Positions 41,364 to 44,407 of a DNA stretch of 44,407 nt are shown one piece after another. Position numbers and translations under genes: made by a program. The notes beneath the pieces were generated by a model, which was not told the origin of the DNA, made no database searches, and saw nothing but the letters and a program-made list of their open reading frames with translations. Each line of letters starts with the position of its first letter. Positions within the stretch are counted from its first letter, which is position 1. Source of the stretch: DAINRZ01 sp964634885 (lineage in GTDB: Bacteria; Bacteroidota; Ignavibacteria; Kapaibacteriales; UBA2268); assembly GCA_964634885.1 (NCBI GenBank), contig CAZWLN010000038.1, forward strand, positions 1-44,407, read 5' to 3'.

Positions 41364-43607
41364 ATGAGTCTTATGGAAACATCGAATTTATACTCTGAGA
41401 TACAGGTTACTGAGGAAGTAGCTTTGGAAGTCGGCCTGACGAAAGAAGAATATGCAAAGATAGTCGAATTCCTCGGCAGGATTCCCACCTACACCGAGAT
41501 CGGTGTTTACGGCGTAATGTGGAGTGAGCACTGCTCTTACAAGAATTCCATCAAGCTGCTTAAAACACTGCCTCGTTCCGGCGGAAGGCTTCTGGTTGAT
41601 GCCGGAGAAGAAAACGCCGGATTGGTGGACATTGGCGACGGCTATGCTATATGCTTCAAGATTGAAAGCCACAATCATCCATCGGCCATCGAACCTTTCC
41701 AGGGAGCTGCCACCGGCGTCGGCGGCATCCTCAGGGACATATTCTCGATGGGTGCAAGGCCCATTGCCTCCCTTAACTCCTTAAGATTCGGAGAACTCGA
41801 TTCACCCAGGACCAAATACCTCCTGAACGGTGTCGTCAAAGGCATAGGCCACTACGGCAACTGCTTCGGCGTGCCGACAGTTGCAGGTGAGATATATTTC
41901 GACGACTGCTACCACGACAACCCGTTGGTTAACGCCATGGCTGTAGGCATCGTAAAAATCGGCAAGACAGCTTCGGCTGCCGCAGGCCCTGCCGGCAACC
42001 CGGTTTACATCGTCGGAAGCGGCACAGGAAGAGACGGCATACACGGCGCTTCGCTCCTGGCTTCCAGGGAATTTGACGAAAAAACCGAAGACATGAGGCC
42101 CACAGTGCAGGTCGGCGACCCCTTTGCCGAGAAACTCCTCCTCGAAGCCACACTCGAACTCATCGAAGCCGGTGTGGTTGTCGGTGTCCAGGATATGGGC
42201 GCCGCCGGCATTTCCTGTTCGACGACAGAAATGAGCGCCAGGACCACCGTCGGCATGGATGTAAACCTCGACCTCGTGCCCCTGAGGGAAAAAGACATGA
42301 GCGCATACGAGATCATGCTCAGCGAATCGCAGGAACGAATGCTCTTCGTAATTGATAAAGACAAAGTTGAAGCTGCCCTTCAGATATGTAAGAAATGGGA
42401 TGTACCGATGACCCGTATCGGCATCGTTACCGACGACGGCCTGATCCATGTCTCCCGGAACGGAAACCCTGTCGCCGAACTTATTGCAGACCACATGGTT
42501 CTCGGCGGCGGCGCTCCACAGAACGACAGGGAGTCCCGTGAACCGGCCTATATCAAAGAACTTCAAAGCGTCGACACTGCCGCATTGACAACCGGCACAG
42601 GGCACGCTGAAGCTTTTAAGAAAATACTCGGATCCCCCACTGTCGCTTCCAAGAGATGGATATACGAACAATATGACTCACAGGTCAGGACTAACACAAT
42701 CAATATCAAAGGCGACGCTGCCGTCCTCAGGATCAAAGAGATCCCCGGCAGGGGCATAGCAGTTTGTACCGACTGCAACAGCAGGCATACATACCTCGAT
42801 CCGTACACCGGCGCCATGGCTGCCGTTGCTGAAGCGGCAAGGAACGTTGCCTGCACCGGCGCCGTTCCCGTGGCCATCACCAACTGCCTCAACTTCGGCA
42901 ATCCCTATGACCCGGAAGTATATTGGACATTTAAAGAAGCAATCAGGGGCATGGGCGACGCCTGCCGTGCAATGAATACCCCGGTTACCGGCGGCAACGT
43001 CAGCTTCCACAACGAATCGCAAAACAGGGCCATCTTCCCCACACCGACCATCGGTATGCTCGGCGTCATCGACGACCTCAGCAAAGCAATGCAGGCCGGT
43101 TTCCGCCGTGAAGGAGACGCCATTTACCTGCTCGGCAACGACAGGCAGGAACTCGGAGGCTCCGAATATCTGAAACAGGTACACTCCATGGTGGCAGGGA
43201 AGCCCCCCGTCATCGACATCGACGAAGAGATCAGGCTGCAAAAAGCAATACTGGAACTCATTAAAAACAGTATTGTCAATTCGGCGCACGACAGCAGCGA
43301 AGGCGGCCTGGCCGTCTGCCTTGCCGAAAAAGCCATCATCTCTGACGACAACCTGGGCGCTGCTGTCAATCTTGGTTCAGAACCGACCGCAGGTTTGTTC
43401 TTCGGTGAATCCAACTCAAGGATTGTCGTTTCACTCTCGCCGGACAAAGAAGCTGAACTGGAACGGATATGCAGCGCAAGCAATGTTCCCTTCAGGAAAA
43501 TCGGCTCTGTAGTAAAAGACAGGTTCACCGTCGAAGGGTGCATCGACACCACAGTTACCGCCATCAGGTCGATATGGGAAAGTGCGATACCTGAACGGAT
43601 GAAGTAG
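41364..43607 (+). CDS. purL: Phosphoribosylformylglycinamidine synthase subunit PurL
   Basis: The 747-residue enzyme is the small (PurSQL-type) form. It has YGVMWSEHCSYKNS near the N-terminus, the ATP/FGAR-binding ESHNHPSAIEPFQGAATGVGG, and a second repeat with VTGGNVSFHNES and HDSSEGGLAVCLAE. It performs the fourth step of purine synthesis, turning FGAR into FGAM with ammonia supplied by PurQ and with PurS as bridge. Neither purQ nor purS is adjacent. The gene has its own promoter and is divergent from the TolC-like gene. Confidence 0.96.
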   Translation: MSLMETSNLYSEIQVTEEVALEVGLTKEEYAKIVEFLGRIPTYTEIGVYGVMWSEHCSYKNSIKLLKTLPRSGGRLLVDAGEENAGLVDIGDGYAICFKIESHNHPSAIEPFQGAATGVGGILRDIFSMGARPIASLNSLRFGELDSPRTKYLLNGVVKGIGHYGNCFGVPTVAGEIYFDDCYHDNPLVNAMAVGIVKIGKTASAAAGPAGNPVYIVGSGTGRDGIHGASLLASREFDEKTEDMRPTVQVGDPFAEKLLLEATLELIEAGVVVGVQDMGAAGISCSTTEMSARTTVGMDVNLDLVPLREKDMSAYEIMLSESQERMLFVIDKDKVEAALQICKKWDVPMTRIGIVTDDGLIHVSRNGNPVAELIADHMVLGGGAPQNDRESREPAYIKELQSVDTAALTTGTGHAEAFKKILGSPTVASKRWIYEQYDSQVRTNTINIKGDAAVLRIKEIPGRGIAVCTDCNSRHTYLDPYTGAMAAVAEAARNVACTGAVPVAITNCLNFGNPYDPEVYWTFKEAIRGMGDACRAMNTPVTGGNVSFHNESQNRAIFPTPTIGMLGVIDDLSKAMQAGFRREGDAIYLLGNDRQELGGSEYLKQVHSMVAGKPPVIDIDEEIRLQKAILELIKNSIVNSAHDSSEGGLAVCLAEKAIISDDNLGAAVNLGSEPTAGLFFGESNSRIVVSLSPDKEAELERICSASNVPFRKIGSVVKDRFTVEGCIDTTVTAIRSIWESAIPERMK

Positions 43608-43734
43608 TTGTTTTATTACGAACGATGCTCCGAGTAATGATCATCTGATTTGTAACAGTTACAGGAAGTCCTTGCTTGTTTCCTACCGGCATATTATATT
43701 AGCGTATTGATAATAGTCGCTTTTGAGGAAACGT

Positions 43735-44407
43735 ATGAATAATATAGACATAACCAAGTACAACCTGCGTAACGACATCATCTTCAAGTATGTATTCGCC
43801 ACCGACAACTCCCAGGACATACTCATCGACCTGCTCAACGCCGTCTTTCTCGACAGCGGACAGGAACAGATTGCAGAGATTACCTACCTGAATCCCATGA
43901 ACCTGAAGGAATTCCCTTTCGACAAAGCCACTGTCATCGACATCAAGGCAAAGGACGGCAACGGCAGGCTGTACAACATCGAGATGCAGGTACAGAGCGA
44001 GCAGCATTTCGTCGAAAGGATAATCTATTACAACTCGAAGCTGCTTACTGGACAATTAGCCGAAGCGCAGGGCTACGACTCCCTCAACAAGACAATATCG
44101 ATAGTTTTCACCGACTTCATCCTACTGAAGAAAGAGAAAGCGATACACAATATTTACAGATTGTTAAACGTTAAGAGTCACAAGGAGTTGGCGGACTTGG
44201 TGGAGTACCATTTCATCGAGTTGCCTAAGTACAAGGACGACAAGACGTATGAGGATCCTATCAACCAGTGGCTTTATGCCCTGGTTAACGGAGAGACATT
44301 CATAGGCAATCCGGGGATGATACCGGACGCCATTAAAAAGGAGGCAATGATTATGAAAGCCATAGAGAAGATGAAGAAAGCGACATCCGACGAGGATGTC
44401 CGTGCAA
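43735..44407 (+). CDS. Rpn-family PD-(D/E)XK nuclease (transposase-like), 3' end outside window
   Basis: The frame runs from ATG 43735, with GAGG six bases upstream, to the right edge without a stop, giving 224 residues. It opens LRNDIIFKYVFATDNSQDILIDLLNAVF and has IDIKAKDGNGRLYNIEMQVQ, where D and E-x-Q form the nuclease motif. Then come YYNSKLLTGQLAEAQGY and VFTDFILL. This is the Rpn/PDDEXK_2 family, DNA endonucleases that promote RecA-independent recombination and are often annotated as transposases. These genes are highly mobile and often multi-copy. Confidence 0.92.
   Translation, partial: MNNIDITKYNLRNDIIFKYVFATDNSQDILIDLLNAVFLDSGQEQIAEITYLNPMNLKEFPFDKATVIDIKAKDGNGRLYNIEMQVQSEQHFVERIIYYNSKLLTGQLAEAQGYDSLNKTISIVFTDFILLKKEKAIHNIYRLLNVKSHKELADLVEYHFIELPKYKDDKTYEDPINQWLYALVNGETFIGNPGMIPDAIKKEAMIMKAIEKMKKATSDEDVRA

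Noticed and set aside
41802..42671. Minus-strand open frame of 289 codons opposite purL
   Set aside because: Antisense shadow; Cys/His-rich translation typical of reversed GC-biased codons.
1..44407. CRISPR arrays, tRNA and rRNA genes, complete insertion sequences
   Set aside because: No regularly spaced direct repeats, cloverleaf sequences, rRNA blocks or intact transposase genes were seen, apart from the Rpn-family gene at the right edge.

Overview
The window comes from a chromosome of the Bacteroidota superphylum, most like the Chlorobi/Ignavibacteria/Kapabacteria side. This rests on two large secreted proteins with C-terminal type IX (Por) sorting domains, a DUF5683 protein, many Sec signals and lipoproteins, a second divergent EF-G, and promoters of the TTG-N18-20-TAnnTTTG type upstream of at least five genes. 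Coding sequence is moderately GC-rich and intergenic DNA is very AT-rich. I cannot name the species, and I see no rRNA, tRNA, CRISPR array or complete insertion sequence.

Layout. 1-4466 (minus strand): an ECF sigma factor, an unusual anti-sigma-like membrane protein ending in a beta-barrel-like domain, two lipoproteins and a barrel-like envelope protein cut by the left edge. 4721-5360: a PIN-domain toxin-like gene and a small overlapping partner. 5708-9275: a divergent EF-G paralogue (minus) and an M16 zinc protease (plus). 9524-12016: three tandem paralogues for secreted, barrel-like proteins. 12017-13228: a repeat-rich gap and a PD-(D/E)XK-like gene whose 5' end is interrupted by an in-frame stop. 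13229-20585: HydE, a 1647-residue type IX-secreted repeat protein, and imidazolonepropionase (HutI). 20586-23151: an RRM protein with a structured leader, inorganic pyrophosphatase, and an AT-rich gene of unknown function. 23280-26128: a TldD/TldE pair in which only TldD carries a twin-arginine signal. 26416-32378: a type IX-secreted lectin-like protein, a small unknown protein and a secreted HExxH metallopeptidase. 32467-36222: glycine dehydrogenase subunit 1, then a compact run of FtsB/DivIC-like, ROK kinase, RidA and DUF5683 genes. 36250-38334: a scrapyard of toxin-antitoxin-type genes (DUF4160/DUF2442, orphan HicB, YefM/YoeB) with a chimeric pseudogene built from a DUF2442 copy and an efflux-adaptor fragment. 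38437-41249 (minus): an RND adaptor and a TolC-like channel without an adjacent pump gene. 41364 to the end: PurL and a partial Rpn-family nuclease.

How it works together. Most of the window is ordinary metabolism (purine synthesis, glycine cleavage, histidine degradation, pyrophosphate removal) interleaved with cell-envelope and secretion functions. The least ordinary parts are the RRM leader, where arms of alternative hairpins overlap a promoter and precede a terminator-like hairpin; the sigma/anti-sigma-barrel/lipoprotein operon; the split signal arrangement of TldD/TldE; and the chimeric locus at 36990-37410. I found no clear evidence of a wholly new multi-gene system; these four loci are the best leads.
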